The position numbers and the translations under genes were made by a program. Shown in pieces: positions 51,101 through 58,837 of a stretch of 64,000 nt of DNA; position 1 is the stretch's first letter, and each line of letters opens with the position of its first letter. The DNA comes from Aeromonas sobria (lineage in GTDB: Bacteria; Pseudomonadota; Gammaproteobacteria; Enterobacterales; Aeromonadaceae): NCBI RefSeq assembly GCF_000820145.1, contig NZ_CDBW01000005.1:1-64000 (forward strand), in the 5' to 3' direction. The notes beneath the pieces are model-generated. The model ran no database searches. It was not told the DNA's origin and was given only the letters and a program-made list of their open reading frames with translations.

Positions 51101-52400
51101 CCTCATCCAACAAGCGCAGCAGGCGGCTGTCATCCTTGACCTCCACCGGGAGTGCCCCCAGTGATGCCAACAGCTCCTCGTCAATGGATGCATCCACAAT
51201 ACCGACCCGCATACCTCGCAACAATCCGAGGTCAGACAGGTTTTTGCTATGTCTTCCCCCCACGATAACGCGGTCAACAAACATGTAGTTGGGGGTGTAA
51301 ACGCCCAGATGCTCGCGCTCTGCCGAAGGGGTCATCACAGGAATAAAGTCGATCTGATGTTTTTTGAGCAGTTCCTGAGTCTCTCGCCAGGAGTCGGTGC
51401 GCACCAGAGAAAACTCCAGCCCGGAATAGCGGCGCAGCAGGGCCACTATATCGGGTACGTAGCCCACTAACCTGCCACGATAATTGAACTCGCTCATCGA
51501 GACCCAGTTAGGTGAGACACCGTAGCGCAAGACCGGATGCGTGCGCAGCCAGGCTTGCTCCTCAGGGGTAAATTTGACCGTGGTGATCTCCCCCGATGCC
51601 GAAGCATTCACACCAGTGATCGCTTCAATAATTGGACGCATGTCCGTCACTGGCAGCTCAGGCATGATGTTGTTTATCAAGCGGATGAGCCCAGGGTCGC
51701 TGCGCAGCATATTGACAGACAGGGAGGAGACCGGCGCCCACTCCGGTTGGACAATCGCAAAACCGGCATTGGGGTTCTGAACATGTTCAGACATTAACGA
51801 CGGCATATCAGCCAGATAGGCATCTGCGAGCCGTTGTTTGAGCATAAAGGTCGCTTCACTGCGCCGCTCAACAGCCTTGACCGGCACCAGACCCAGCGCC
51901 TCGAGCTGACCACAGGAGTCGGTCCCGACCATGCAGACCCACTTGATGTTACGGGCCTCATCGAGCGAGAGTCCGGCGAGCGGGCGATTTAACAGCACCC
52001 CTTGGGGGATAAAGAATGGCAAGGGCACAGAGGCTATCTGGTTTTCCCACTGCTCTCCGGGCGGAAAATTGATGACAATATGCACCTCGCCCGCTTGCAA
52101 TGCGCTCAGCGCCTCGTCATAGGAGGTGAACTCCTTGTAGTGCAGGGGCACCCCGAGCGCTCTGGCGATCAACAGTGCCATCTCGGGCACCGGGCCGTTG
52201 AACCCTTGTACCGCATCCTTGTAGCTATAAGGGGGAGACCCCATCATCGGCATGCCGATGATCAGTTCGTGATTGGCCGCGCGCCACTGGAGCTCGGACT
52301 CTTCTAACGTCTCTGTATTCGGACTGCTAACAGCCTGACCCACCACACTCCATAGCAGTAGAAATAAAAACTGGAATAGACGGCAACGGCGGTGGCTCAT
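48141..52400 (-). CDS. BvgS/RocS/VieS-like hybrid sensor histidine kinase
   Basis: 1419 residues from ATG 52400 (MSHRRCRLFQF), with GGAG 7 bp upstream. Signal peptide, two tandem periplasmic solute-binding (SBP_bac_3) domains (about 45-265 and 285-505; EMALLIARALGVP and DIVALLRRYSGLEF), one membrane helix (about 525-548), two PAS domains (about 570-820), HisKA with MSHELRTPIS, HATPase with FGGTGLGLAI, a REC domain with LLTDCHMPVMDG, and a C-terminal HPt with AHRIKGAARIVG (His1362). A full phosphorelay that should pass phosphate to the adjacent REC-EAL protein. The periplasmic ligand is unknown. Confidence 0.93.
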   Translation of the reverse strand: MSHRRCRLFQFLFLLLWSVVGQAVSSPNTETLEESELQWRAANHELIIGMPMMGSPPYSYKDAVQGFNGPVPEMALLIARALGVPLHYKEFTSYDEALSALQAGEVHIVINFPPGEQWENQIASVPLPFFIPQGVLLNRPLAGLSLDEARNIKWVCMVGTDSCGQLEALGLVPVKAVERRSEATFMLKQRLADAYLADMPSLMSEHVQNPNAGFAIVQPEWAPVSSLSVNMLRSDPGLIRLINNIMPELPVTDMRPIIEAITGVNASASGEITTVKFTPEEQAWLRTHPVLRYGVSPNWVSMSEFNYRGRLVGYVPDIVALLRRYSGLEFSLVRTDSWRETQELLKKHQIDFIPVMTPSAEREHLGVYTPNYMFVDRVIVGGRHSKNLSDLGLLRGMRVGIVDASIDEELLASLGALPVEVKDDSRLLRLLDEGRADYILLTMTTLPTTLGRGFEDRYRVVYSGQNLRLPGAMGVSPADLMLQQILTKILYAIPQHEIDKLESRWLTMRLQTGLETRTVVLWFLVCAGGALVFFTIFWHWNQTLQRQNDQRKEAQKQLNEQLAFVQTLLDSLPSMVALRDRQQNLTLCNKAYREAFIGAESGGDGWSYMPPDERELMLREEQTVWATGDVVEGPGYSRRIDGSQFHVVYVKLPYLGSDGEMHGVLTVLTDVSALKAAENKVREVEAMLRDMTDSMPGVVYQYQWHRSEQGRFLYVSQGAGETLGVPSRALMSARSEWKGFGVSEEVLQEFTCRVADNALTLTPIDWEVKVPHHGGERYLQVRGTFVEQGEDSLLLNGMVQDITALKLQEKALREARANAEQAMRARSRFLATMSHELRTPISGMHGMLELLRMSNVDDDQRYLLRNVVTSTNNLLYLVNDILDFSKIEAGQLHIDNHMSHLQSVICDAIRGHATQAHGKGLHVDLCWAGHVPDRADIDAVRVAQVVSNLLNNAVKFTERGVIAINVHYHNQQLVVTVTDSGIGIAEEKQALLFTPFEQLESDINRRFGGTGLGLAICDQLIRKMGGSLTLKSRAGEGASFCFTIPITNPRWDTPVLADSEWWYFGDDPQLHAMMQRFGATLQPVDAERLGSGISGLLLADEDQLERALGSDWLARIQKPDLKGIIFSSREVLRSRLGPERWWRLGQSPLYPDLLLESCRELLGGSVHTIMVESEQKLSGRVLVADDHPVNRALLVRQLTLLGVDCEVVEDGEKALKAWQEQRFSLLLTDCHMPVMDGFTLTQQLRAQGERAPIIGVTADTSKEASARMVAAGMNGMLLKPYLLEALRQILLQWLPASQLAEPQLVPERADSELAERWIALFSDEATGRAMAGEYLASNQQDGVEMSAALATRDADALLEVAHRIKGAARIVGEDELAEQAERLESAARLEQWGALEGWAQRVDELLTQVTHKTRLWLDA

Positions 52401-52450
52401 CAACTCGCTCCAAAGAAAAATCGGCCGCAAATAATAGAGATTTTCGCAAG

Positions 52451-52471
52451 ATTCGCGAATAGATATTCGCG
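52451..52471. promoter_or_regulatory. overlapping ATTCGCG palindromes upstream of the hybrid kinase
   Basis: ATTCGCGAAT (52451-52460) is a perfect 10-bp palindrome and its right half pairs again with ATTCGCG (52465-52471) across AGAT: CGCGAAT-AGAT-ATTCGCG. A related TTTTCGC lies at 52441-52447. The array is 50-70 bp before the kinase start, where an operator would be expected. Confidence 0.5.
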
Positions 52472-52501
52472 TTTTAACTTAACCCCAGCTTAACCAAATA
52501 A

Positions 52502-52529
52502 AAATGGCAGACCGGGGTCTGCCATCAAT
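52502..52529 (-). terminator. terminator of the 67-codon gene
   Basis: Minus strand ATGGCAGACC-CC-GGTCTGCCAT followed by TTTTATTT. A second perfect hairpin, AAGGGGGC ... GCCCCCTT (about 52535-52558), lies between it and the stop codon of the 67-codon gene. Confidence 0.85.
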
Positions 52530-52560
52530 GCCAAGAAGGGGGCCATACAGCCCCCTTTCA

Positions 52561-52764
52561 TCAGGTTATTCGATTCCCGAGGCGGAAGCCGGTTTGATAC
52601 TCCCGCTCGCGAACGAGGGAGATCTGACCCTGATATCCTTCCAGCCCGATATCTTTGAGCAGGGCGGGCGACAGATTAACCTGCACGAGACGACGCTCGA
52701 CCTTGGCGATCCGCTTTTGTACCAGGGACTCGACGCTACGCAGTAAAACCAGTTCGATAGACAT
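52561..52764 (-). CDS. small DUF1127-like protein
   Basis: 67 residues starting MSIELVLLRSVESLVQKRIA, with GGAG 6 bp upstream. The segment LSPALLKDIGLEGYQG resembles the LxxLxDIGL core of DUF1127/YjiS small proteins, which are basic and linked to RNA metabolism or envelope stress in other bacteria; the match is short. Rich in Arg and Glu, no membrane segment. A second frame in this interval (52566-52784) also has a Shine-Dalgarno but an implausible Ser/Cys/Trp-rich product. Followed by two hairpins. Confidence 0.65.
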   Translation of the reverse strand: MSIELVLLRSVESLVQKRIAKVERRLVQVNLSPALLKDIGLEGYQGQISLVREREYQTGFRLGNRIT

Positions 52765-52808
52765 GACATTCTCCAGTTGAACATGCGGTTCTCCCGGAGA
52801 AAGTGGAT

Positions 52809-52837
52809 ATCACCCTGCGGGACGAACCGCGGGTGAT
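52809..52837 (-). promoter_or_regulatory. stable hairpin between two small ORFs
   Basis: Minus strand ATCACCCGCGG - TTCGTC - CCGCAGGGTGAT: about 11 bp of stem with one bulge. No U tract follows, so it is not a simple terminator. It sits 14 bp after the stop of the 30-codon ORF and 45 bp before the 67-codon gene, where it could modulate read-through or mRNA stability. Confidence 0.55.
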
Positions 52838-52850
52838 AAAAAGACAGGGG

Positions 52851-52943
52851 TTACCTGTTTACGCCACGCGGTAAAAGAGCACGAGATTTCACGCCGCACA
52901 CAGTGCCGCGAGAAAATGCAATATTGAGCATCAGATGTTGCAT
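52851..52943 (-). CDS. putative 30-residue small ORF / leader peptide
   Basis: ATG 52943 follows TTAGGAGACGAAT, a strong ribosome binding site with 6-bp spacing. The product starts MQHLMLNIAFSRGTVCGVKS and ends RALLPRGVNR; it is basic and has one Cys. The stop is followed directly by a C/T-rich stretch and then by the hairpin at 52809-52837 and the 67-codon gene on the same strand. No family recognised. It could be a leader peptide for the downstream gene or an independent small protein. Confidence 0.45.
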   Translation of the reverse strand: MQHLMLNIAFSRGTVCGVKSRALLPRGVNR

Positions 52944-53050
52944 ATTCGTCTCCTAACCGGATAAAAGTTGAACAGGTTGCAGAAGTCTAAAAAATATCCG
53001 AATTTAAAACAAGCCTCTCCCGACTCCTTTTTAAACGTTTTTACGGCATT

Positions 53051-53075
53051 TTATGCTGCCCGTGAGGCAGCCCCG
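53051..53075 (-). terminator. weak hairpin terminator after dgt
   Basis: Minus strand GGCTGCC-TCACG-GGCAGC followed by ATAAAATGCC, starting a few bases beyond the dgt stop. The T tract is poor. Confidence 0.4.
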
Positions 53076-53081
53076 GGGGCA

Positions 53082-54446
53082 TCAGATCCCCGAGAGCAGC
53101 CGGTACTCCTCCAATACATAGGTATCTGTCATGCCGCTGACGTAATCGAGCAGCAGCCGCACCCGGTAATACCACTCCTGCTCGTGCTGGCAGGCAAAGC
53201 GTGGATCCGGGGTAGCGATAGCCAACCGGTAGGCCTTGAGATGGCGGGCCGACAGGCGGTGATAGAGGCGGCGGGCAAAAAACAGCGCCTGACTCCCCTC
53301 CCCGGCCAGCAGGCGGGCAAATTGTGGCGCTGGCAATGCCAGCAGGCAGGCATAGCTGCTCAGCACGCCGCGCAGCGCCGCATAGCCTTCCAGTTCGAGG
53401 GCTTCAACCTCGGGGCGCAGAAAGACCAGCTCGCGGGCCACCCGCTTGAGGATATCGAGCACCCGCGCCGCTGGCGCCTGACCGTGGAGCAGCGCTTGCG
53501 GGTAGGAGCCCTGCAAAATGGCCCCATGTTCGCTGACATAGCTCTGCGCCGCCAGCGCCACCAGATCCCGAGTGAGCAGCTGGCGAAAATGGGGGAAAAA
53601 GCCCCGGCTGGATGCCAGCGCGTCATCGAGCAAGGTGCTCATGTAGTCGCTCTGATCGGCCCCCCGCAGCGCAGCCAACAGTTCGCCCAGCGTCAGGATC
53701 CGCCGATCGACCGCATCCTCCAGATCGGCGATACAGTAAGAGATGTCATCGGCCGCCTCCATGATGTAGACCAGCGGATGACGGCAGCCGGGGGCCAATC
53801 CCAGACTCTGGCCGAGGGCGCGGTAGAGCGGCTGCTCGCTGAAGAAAATGCCCCGCTTGCTGCTCCAGCCATGATGCTGGCCATAGCTGACTCCCGGTTG
53901 GGGTTGCTGGGGGTATTTGCACAGCGCCGCCAACTGCCCGAGGGTCAGGTTGAGTTCGTGCAGACTGTGCACCAGCCGCAGGCTCTGGGCGTTACCATCA
54001 AACAGCTGCAGATCCTGACGCAGCTCCGCCCACTGGGGTGAAGGGGGCTGCGCCAGCGCCTGCTGATAGAGGGGATCGAGCATATCACCGAGCCACTGGC
54101 TCATCACCTGCTCGCCAAAGTGGCCAAACGGCGGGTTGCCGACATCGTGCAGCAGGCAAGACATCTCCACCAGATTGATAAAGGCCCCTTCGCAGACCTC
54201 ACCGGGCGGCAAGGCGGCCAGAATGCGGCGGCTGATCTGGCGGCCGGTCTCCTGCACCTCCAGCGAGTGGGTGAGGCGACTGCGCACCGAGGCCTTCACA
54301 TCGAGCGGAAAGACCTGAGTCTTCTGCTGCAGCCGGCGCACCGGCGCCGCCTGCACGATACGGGCGCGATCCTGCTCGGTCGCCTCCAGCAGATCCTCAT
54401 CCCCCCAGGGGTGGATGCGCGCGGGGGTAATCAAACGGCTATACAT
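53082..54446 (-). CDS. dgt: deoxyguanosinetriphosphate triphosphohydrolase-like protein
   Basis: 454 residues from ATG 54446 (MYSRLITPARIHPWG), with AAGGAG 7 bp upstream. HD-domain dNTPase: RLTHSLEVQETG supplies the first His, LLHDVGNPPFGHFGE the HD pair, and EAADDISYCIADLEDAVD the later Asp. Cleaves dGTP to deoxyguanosine and tripolyphosphate in E. coli; substrate range in this subgroup is less certain. Starts 51 bp after arcB, with which it is likely co-transcribed. Confidence 0.92.
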   Translation of the reverse strand: MYSRLITPARIHPWGDEDLLEATEQDRARIVQAAPVRRLQQKTQVFPLDVKASVRSRLTHSLEVQETGRQISRRILAALPPGEVCEGAFINLVEMSCLLHDVGNPPFGHFGEQVMSQWLGDMLDPLYQQALAQPPSPQWAELRQDLQLFDGNAQSLRLVHSLHELNLTLGQLAALCKYPQQPQPGVSYGQHHGWSSKRGIFFSEQPLYRALGQSLGLAPGCRHPLVYIMEAADDISYCIADLEDAVDRRILTLGELLAALRGADQSDYMSTLLDDALASSRGFFPHFRQLLTRDLVALAAQSYVSEHGAILQGSYPQALLHGQAPAARVLDILKRVARELVFLRPEVEALELEGYAALRGVLSSYACLLALPAPQFARLLAGEGSQALFFARRLYHRLSARHLKAYRLAIATPDPRFACQHEQEWYYRVRLLLDYVSGMTDTYVLEEYRLLSGI

Positions 54447-54497
54447 CTTGCAGCTCCTTGCCAACAACTTCCGTCAGACTCAAGACAACCTCCATCC

Positions 54498-56810
54498 TCA
54501 AGACAACAGCCAGCGCCGCAGACGGGCGATATCGCCGGGATATTCGCGGCGCAGCGTCTCAATCCAATCCTCTACGTTTTCCCACCAGGCGGGGTGATCC
54601 GGGCTCTGGATCAGCTGGGCAGTCTGCTGCAGCCGACGCAGGCCGATGGAGCCTGCCGCCCCTTTGATCTTGTGCGCCTCCTCCACCACCCCCGCCTGAT
54701 CCTTGGCAATCATGTTGGAGTCGAGCACCGCCATGTAGTCGGGGAGCATCTTCTCGAACAGATCGACGCTGGAGAGCAGCACCGGCTTGCCCACGGTATC
54801 GGCGTAATCGGTGAGGAAGGGCAGATCCAGCAACGCATCCTGATTGCCCGCATCCGCCTGCTCGTCCGCCTCGTCCTCGGCCAGATCGGCAAACAGGTGG
54901 CCAATCACCTCCCGCACCGCTTTGGAGCCGAGCGGCTTGTTAATCACATCCTGCATGCCGTGATCCCGATAATACTGGCGATCGCCGGTGGAATTGGCGG
55001 TGAGCGCCACCATGGGCGGCAAGCTGTCGCCATAGCGCTCCAGCAGTCTTGCGGCCACATCGAAGCCGGTCATGTCCGGCAGCTGGATATCGAGCAAAAT
55101 GAGGTCGAAATCATCCGGGTTGGCCATCGCCAGCGCCTGGGTGCCGTCCCGTGCCACCTGCACCTGATGACCCAGCTTGTTAAGCAAAGCGCAGGCCACC
55201 GTCACGTTGAGCTCCACATCCTCCACCAGCAGGATATCGAGGGAGGGCATCTCATCATCGGGCTCCGGCTGCACCGGCTCGGCGCAGGCCACCTCCAATT
55301 CGGCGGTGAAGCAGGAACCTTCGCCCGGATCGCTGTCCACATAGAGCTGGCCACCCATCGCCTGCACCAGCTGGCGGGAGACCGCGAGGCCAATGCCAGT
55401 GCCGGTAGCGTGCTTCTTGCCCTGCACCTGATAGTACATGGCGAAGATCTTCTCCTGCTGGGCACGCGGGATGCCGACGCCGGTATCCTCCACCTCGAAG
55501 TGCAGGGCCAGCTTGCCTGGCTGGTCAGCGGGATGGGAGAGGCAACGCACGGTGACGCCCCCCTCATCGGTAAACTTGACCGCGTTGCCCACCAGATTCC
55601 ACAACACCTGACGCAAGCGGGTGCCATCGGCCATCACAAATTGCGGCATGTCACCATCGCGATCGAAATGGAGATAGAGCCCCTTCTGCTCCGCCTGAAT
55701 GCGGGAGAGGGTCTCCAGCTCGTCGAGAAACGCAGGCAAGTCGATGCGGGTCGGCGCTATCTCGAGGCGACGGCGATCGAGTTTGTCGAGATCGATGATG
55801 TCATTGAAGATATTGCCAAGGGTGACCGCACTCAGATGGATGATCTTGAGCTGCTGATGCTGTTTGGCATCGAGGGGGGTATCCATCAGCATCCGGCTTA
55901 AGCCCACAATACCGTTGAGCGGGGTGCGCAACTCGTGGCTGATGGTGGAGATGAAGGTGGTCTTGTCGCGGCTCGCCTTCTCCAGCTTGTCCTGATACTG
56001 CTTGCGTTCGGTGATGTCGCGGCCAAAACCGAGCAGACCAAGCCGCTTGCCGAAGCGGTCGAAGAAGGGCACTTTGCGCAGCTCGAAGTAGGCTTTGCGG
56101 CCATCCGGGTATTCAAGCCACTGCTCGTAGGTGAGTGGCTCGTTGCTGCTGAACACTTGCCGATCGGTCTCTACGATTTTGTTGGCGATCTCCTGCTTGT
56201 AGACATCGAACGGGGTCAGACCGATCAGCTCGGCCTCCACCTTGCCGGTCAGCTCCTCCATGGCGCGGTTGCAGCCAGAGAACTGCTCATCCTCGTTGCG
56301 GTAGTAGACCAGATCGGGGGAACAATCGATGAAGGAGCGCAGCAACGCGGTGCGCTCACCCAGATGCAACTGCGCCTTCTCGCGCTGAAATACCTCGTTC
56401 TCCAAATCATCGATCGCTTGCTGACGCAGATCCTCGGCCCGGTTGGTCTCGGCGATCTGGGTATTAAGGCGACTGATGTTCTCCTGCAACTGGCTATTGA
56501 GCTCCAGATCCCGCTCGCGCATATCTTGCAGCTTGCGCACCATCCGGGTCAGGCGCTGACGGGAATCCTCCAGCTGATCCACCACGATGGAGAGAAAATA
56601 GACCGCCCAAGGGGTGACCAACAGGCCAAAAAAGACCGAGCGAACGAAGTCGATCACATCGATATTGCCGCGCAGGAACAGGGTAACCCCCATCTGGATG
56701 GCGACCGCCAGCACTATGATTCCCGCCGCCAAAAACATACTGAAACGCACCAGTCCCAGCTTGGTCATCAGGTCGACGTAATATTGCGCCCAGGATTTAA
56801 TCTGCTTCAT
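54498..56810 (-). CDS. arcB: aerobic respiration control sensor kinase ArcB
   Basis: 770 residues from ATG 56810 (MKQIKSWAQYYVDLM); E. coli 778, and residue numbers coincide through most of the protein. Two membrane helices (about 22-47, 57-77), a coiled-coil linker, a PAS domain (about 155-270), HisKA with His292, HATPase, REC with Asp574 and HPt with His713. It signals to ArcA according to quinone redox state. Cys180 is present but the second redox cysteine of E. coli, Cys241, is Tyr here (GRKAYFELRK), and an extra cysteine occurs at 163. Confidence 0.96.
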   Translation of the reverse strand: MKQIKSWAQYYVDLMTKLGLVRFSMFLAAGIIVLAVAIQMGVTLFLRGNIDVIDFVRSVFFGLLVTPWAVYFLSIVVDQLEDSRQRLTRMVRKLQDMRERDLELNSQLQENISRLNTQIAETNRAEDLRQQAIDDLENEVFQREKAQLHLGERTALLRSFIDCSPDLVYYRNEDEQFSGCNRAMEELTGKVEAELIGLTPFDVYKQEIANKIVETDRQVFSSNEPLTYEQWLEYPDGRKAYFELRKVPFFDRFGKRLGLLGFGRDITERKQYQDKLEKASRDKTTFISTISHELRTPLNGIVGLSRMLMDTPLDAKQHQQLKIIHLSAVTLGNIFNDIIDLDKLDRRRLEIAPTRIDLPAFLDELETLSRIQAEQKGLYLHFDRDGDMPQFVMADGTRLRQVLWNLVGNAVKFTDEGGVTVRCLSHPADQPGKLALHFEVEDTGVGIPRAQQEKIFAMYYQVQGKKHATGTGIGLAVSRQLVQAMGGQLYVDSDPGEGSCFTAELEVACAEPVQPEPDDEMPSLDILLVEDVELNVTVACALLNKLGHQVQVARDGTQALAMANPDDFDLILLDIQLPDMTGFDVAARLLERYGDSLPPMVALTANSTGDRQYYRDHGMQDVINKPLGSKAVREVIGHLFADLAEDEADEQADAGNQDALLDLPFLTDYADTVGKPVLLSSVDLFEKMLPDYMAVLDSNMIAKDQAGVVEEAHKIKGAAGSIGLRRLQQTAQLIQSPDHPAWWENVEDWIETLRREYPGDIARLRRWLLS

Positions 56811-56973
56811 CTTGTTGTTTTCCCCCGATATTCGCGGTACAGAATAACAGCACAACCGAGTGAACTCTTCTTAATCTCATACAACGACCTCTCGATTGTG
56901 TGAGCTGATAAACGAATACCGCCGGCATAACACCAGTCGATACGCCATACACAGCATTCAGGAGCACAATTCC

Positions 56974-57960
56974 ATGCGTCATCTTCCGCTACTTGGCCTG
57001 GGTCTGCTGGCTGCCAACAGTGCCTACGCCGATTTGGGTGCCATCCCCAAGCAGTCCGGCTGGTCCGGTTTTCTGCTGGGTGGCATCAATGTCATTGACT
57101 ACCAATCCAATTTTTATAGCGGCAACGATGACCACCGCACGATCGCCGGTCTGAATGGCCCACAAAGCAGCGCCACCGTTGCGCCACTGCTCAACGCCGA
57201 CATCCGCTACACCTTTGCCGATACCCGCACTCAACTCTTCCTCGGCAACCTGATTCAGGATGCCATTCGTTTCGACTTCACCCAGCAGCTGGGACTGCGG
57301 CAGGAGCTGGGAGACAAGGGGATTGTCGGTGGCTCGCTGGTGTTCAGCGCCATGCCAACCGAACAGTGGAGCGATCCATTCGCCGTGGGGGTAGCCCGCA
57401 GCTCGACCGATATCAACTCCACCGGGGCACGGGCAAGCTGGGACAAAATCTGGGGCAGCAACTTCAACGCTAGCCTGACCACCCGCAATATCGATGTCGA
57501 TGAAGAACGCAGCGGCAGCCAATATGGTGCAGATACAGCAGCCAAGCTGGATCGCAATGGCAAGAACCACGCTCTCGAACTCTCCTATCAGTGGCGTTTT
57601 GCCCCCGGCCAAGTGCTTGAACCTGCGCTGATCTATCGCGATGCAGACCTGGATGGCAGCGCCCAGCGCTACAAGCAGAGCGGCATACAGCTGACCTATG
57701 CCAAGCGGGGGCCCCAGTGGTCATTGGTCAATAACCTCTACCTCGGCCAAAGTAACTATGACGAGGCCAATCCCCTCTTCAACCAGTACGCCGATGCCGA
57801 CGAGTTTGCCGCAAACGTCATCTTTTTCTGGCATAACCTGTTTGGCGTCAGCGCCCTCTCGGCCACCGCCAGTGCGGCGTATGCCAAATCCAGCTCCGAT
57901 ATCAGCTTCTACGATTCACAAGCCACCCGCTTCAGCACCGGCCTGCTCTACAACTTCTAG
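56974..57960 (+). CDS. DUF2860 family outer-membrane protein
   Basis: 328 residues from ATG 56974 (MRHLPLLGLGLLAANSAYA), with AGGAG 9 bp upstream. Signal peptide cleaved after SAYA. The mature protein alternates hydrophobic and polar residues through many predicted beta strands and ends TRFSTGLLYNF, with the terminal Phe typical of outer-membrane barrels. The WSGFLLGGINVIDYQSNFYS start matches the DUF2860 family of Vibrio and Aeromonas. Role unknown. Divergent from arcB over 163 bp. Confidence 0.82.
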   Translation: MRHLPLLGLGLLAANSAYADLGAIPKQSGWSGFLLGGINVIDYQSNFYSGNDDHRTIAGLNGPQSSATVAPLLNADIRYTFADTRTQLFLGNLIQDAIRFDFTQQLGLRQELGDKGIVGGSLVFSAMPTEQWSDPFAVGVARSSTDINSTGARASWDKIWGSNFNASLTTRNIDVDEERSGSQYGADTAAKLDRNGKNHALELSYQWRFAPGQVLEPALIYRDADLDGSAQRYKQSGIQLTYAKRGPQWSLVNNLYLGQSNYDEANPLFNQYADADEFAANVIFFWHNLFGVSALSATASAAYAKSSSDISFYDSQATRFSTGLLYNF

Positions 57961-57982
57961 TGTGCAGTGCACGTTACCCGCC

Positions 57983-58017
57983 AAAAAAGAGCAAGGCCAC
58001 TCGAGAGTGGCCTTGCT
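57983..58017. terminator. terminator between DUF2860 and DUF3334 genes
   Basis: GCAAGGCCACTC-GA-GAGTGGCCTTGC, a 12-bp perfect stem; on the minus strand it is followed by TCTTTTTTGG. It serves mainly the minus-strand DUF3334 gene. Confidence 0.88.
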
Positions 58018-58033
58018 GCTGTCTGCTTGCGTC

Positions 58034-58732
58034 TCAAATCCCCAAGGAGTCGAGCAGATCATCGTGATCGTTGGCGACCGGAGCCGCAGCCTGAACCGGC
58101 TTGGCTGCATCCAGCTTGGTCTGGGCGATCAGGGCGTCAGGATCCAGCTCCTCATGCTCCATCCCCTCACTGTGAATGCGGATGAACTCGGTTTTGTCCA
58201 TCGCCAGCTCCAGATAGAAGATGTTGTTGCGGGCGGTGAAGAAGGTGACGCGGCGCGCTTCCGGGTTATCGAGGTTGGTATCGACACTCAGCATCACCTG
58301 CTTGTTGAGGGCCAGCATCTTCGGCTGGTTCTGGGTGATATGAGTCTGCAGATCACGGCCCACCTTGACGGTAAAGCTGCCGACGATCTGGTTCATCAGC
58401 TCGCCCATCACGTTGCTCACCTCATCCGAGGTATGAGAGATGGCAAGATCCTCCTTGGAAAGCCCCATGCTGAGCATGTAGCTCTCGTACAGCTCCATGG
58501 CAGCGGCGGCGGAAAAGTTGATCACCACCAGACCAGAAAAACCGCCATCAAACAACACAAAACAGCCGATATCTGGCTTGAGGCAAGTCTTGCTGATCCG
58601 CTGTACCATGCCAGAAAAACGAACCTGACTCTGCGTTGCAGCACTGAGAACCTGAGTCACCGAGTTGCACAGGCTGAGCAGCACATCCTCAGTGGTCAAT
58701 ACGGCTTCATCATCGGATCTTGTTACTATCAT
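58034..58732 (-). CDS. DUF3334 family protein with CheX-like domain
   Basis: 232 residues. The middle (CFVLFDGGFSGLVVINFS, SHTSDEVSNVMGELMNQIVG) has the E-x-x-N-x-x-x-E-like pattern seen in CheC/CheX phosphatase-like domains, and the whole protein matches the DUF3334 family of Vibrio and Aeromonas. The C-terminal tail is Ala/Pro rich, ending HDDLLDSLGI. No membrane segment. A chemotaxis or two-component phosphatase role is possible but not shown. Confidence 0.82.
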   Translation of the reverse strand: MIVTRSDDEAVLTTEDVLLSLCNSVTQVLSAATQSQVRFSGMVQRISKTCLKPDIGCFVLFDGGFSGLVVINFSAAAAMELYESYMLSMGLSKEDLAISHTSDEVSNVMGELMNQIVGSFTVKVGRDLQTHITQNQPKMLALNKQVMLSVDTNLDNPEARRVTFFTARNNIFYLELAMDKTEFIRIHSEGMEHEELDPDALIAQTKLDAAKPVQAAAPVANDHDDLLDSLGI

Positions 58733-58837
58733 GGGACCTTCCTGAACATCGAAAATGGGCTTATCTATACCATAACTCTAACAGATGGCGCGGCCCGGAG
58801 ACTGAAATAGCGACACGCCTCTCAGTTGACTCCGCTA

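Noticed and set aside
52566..52784. 72-codon frame overlapping the 67-codon gene
   Set aside because: It has a Shine-Dalgarno, but the product is Ser/Cys/Trp/Pro rich and out of frame with the more protein-like DUF1127-like product.
54120..55901. 593-codon plus-strand open frame opposite dgt and arcB
   Set aside because: It is the complement of two well-supported genes; composition is His/Gln/Leu-rich as expected from antisense of GC-rich codons, and it has no ribosome binding site or family resemblance.
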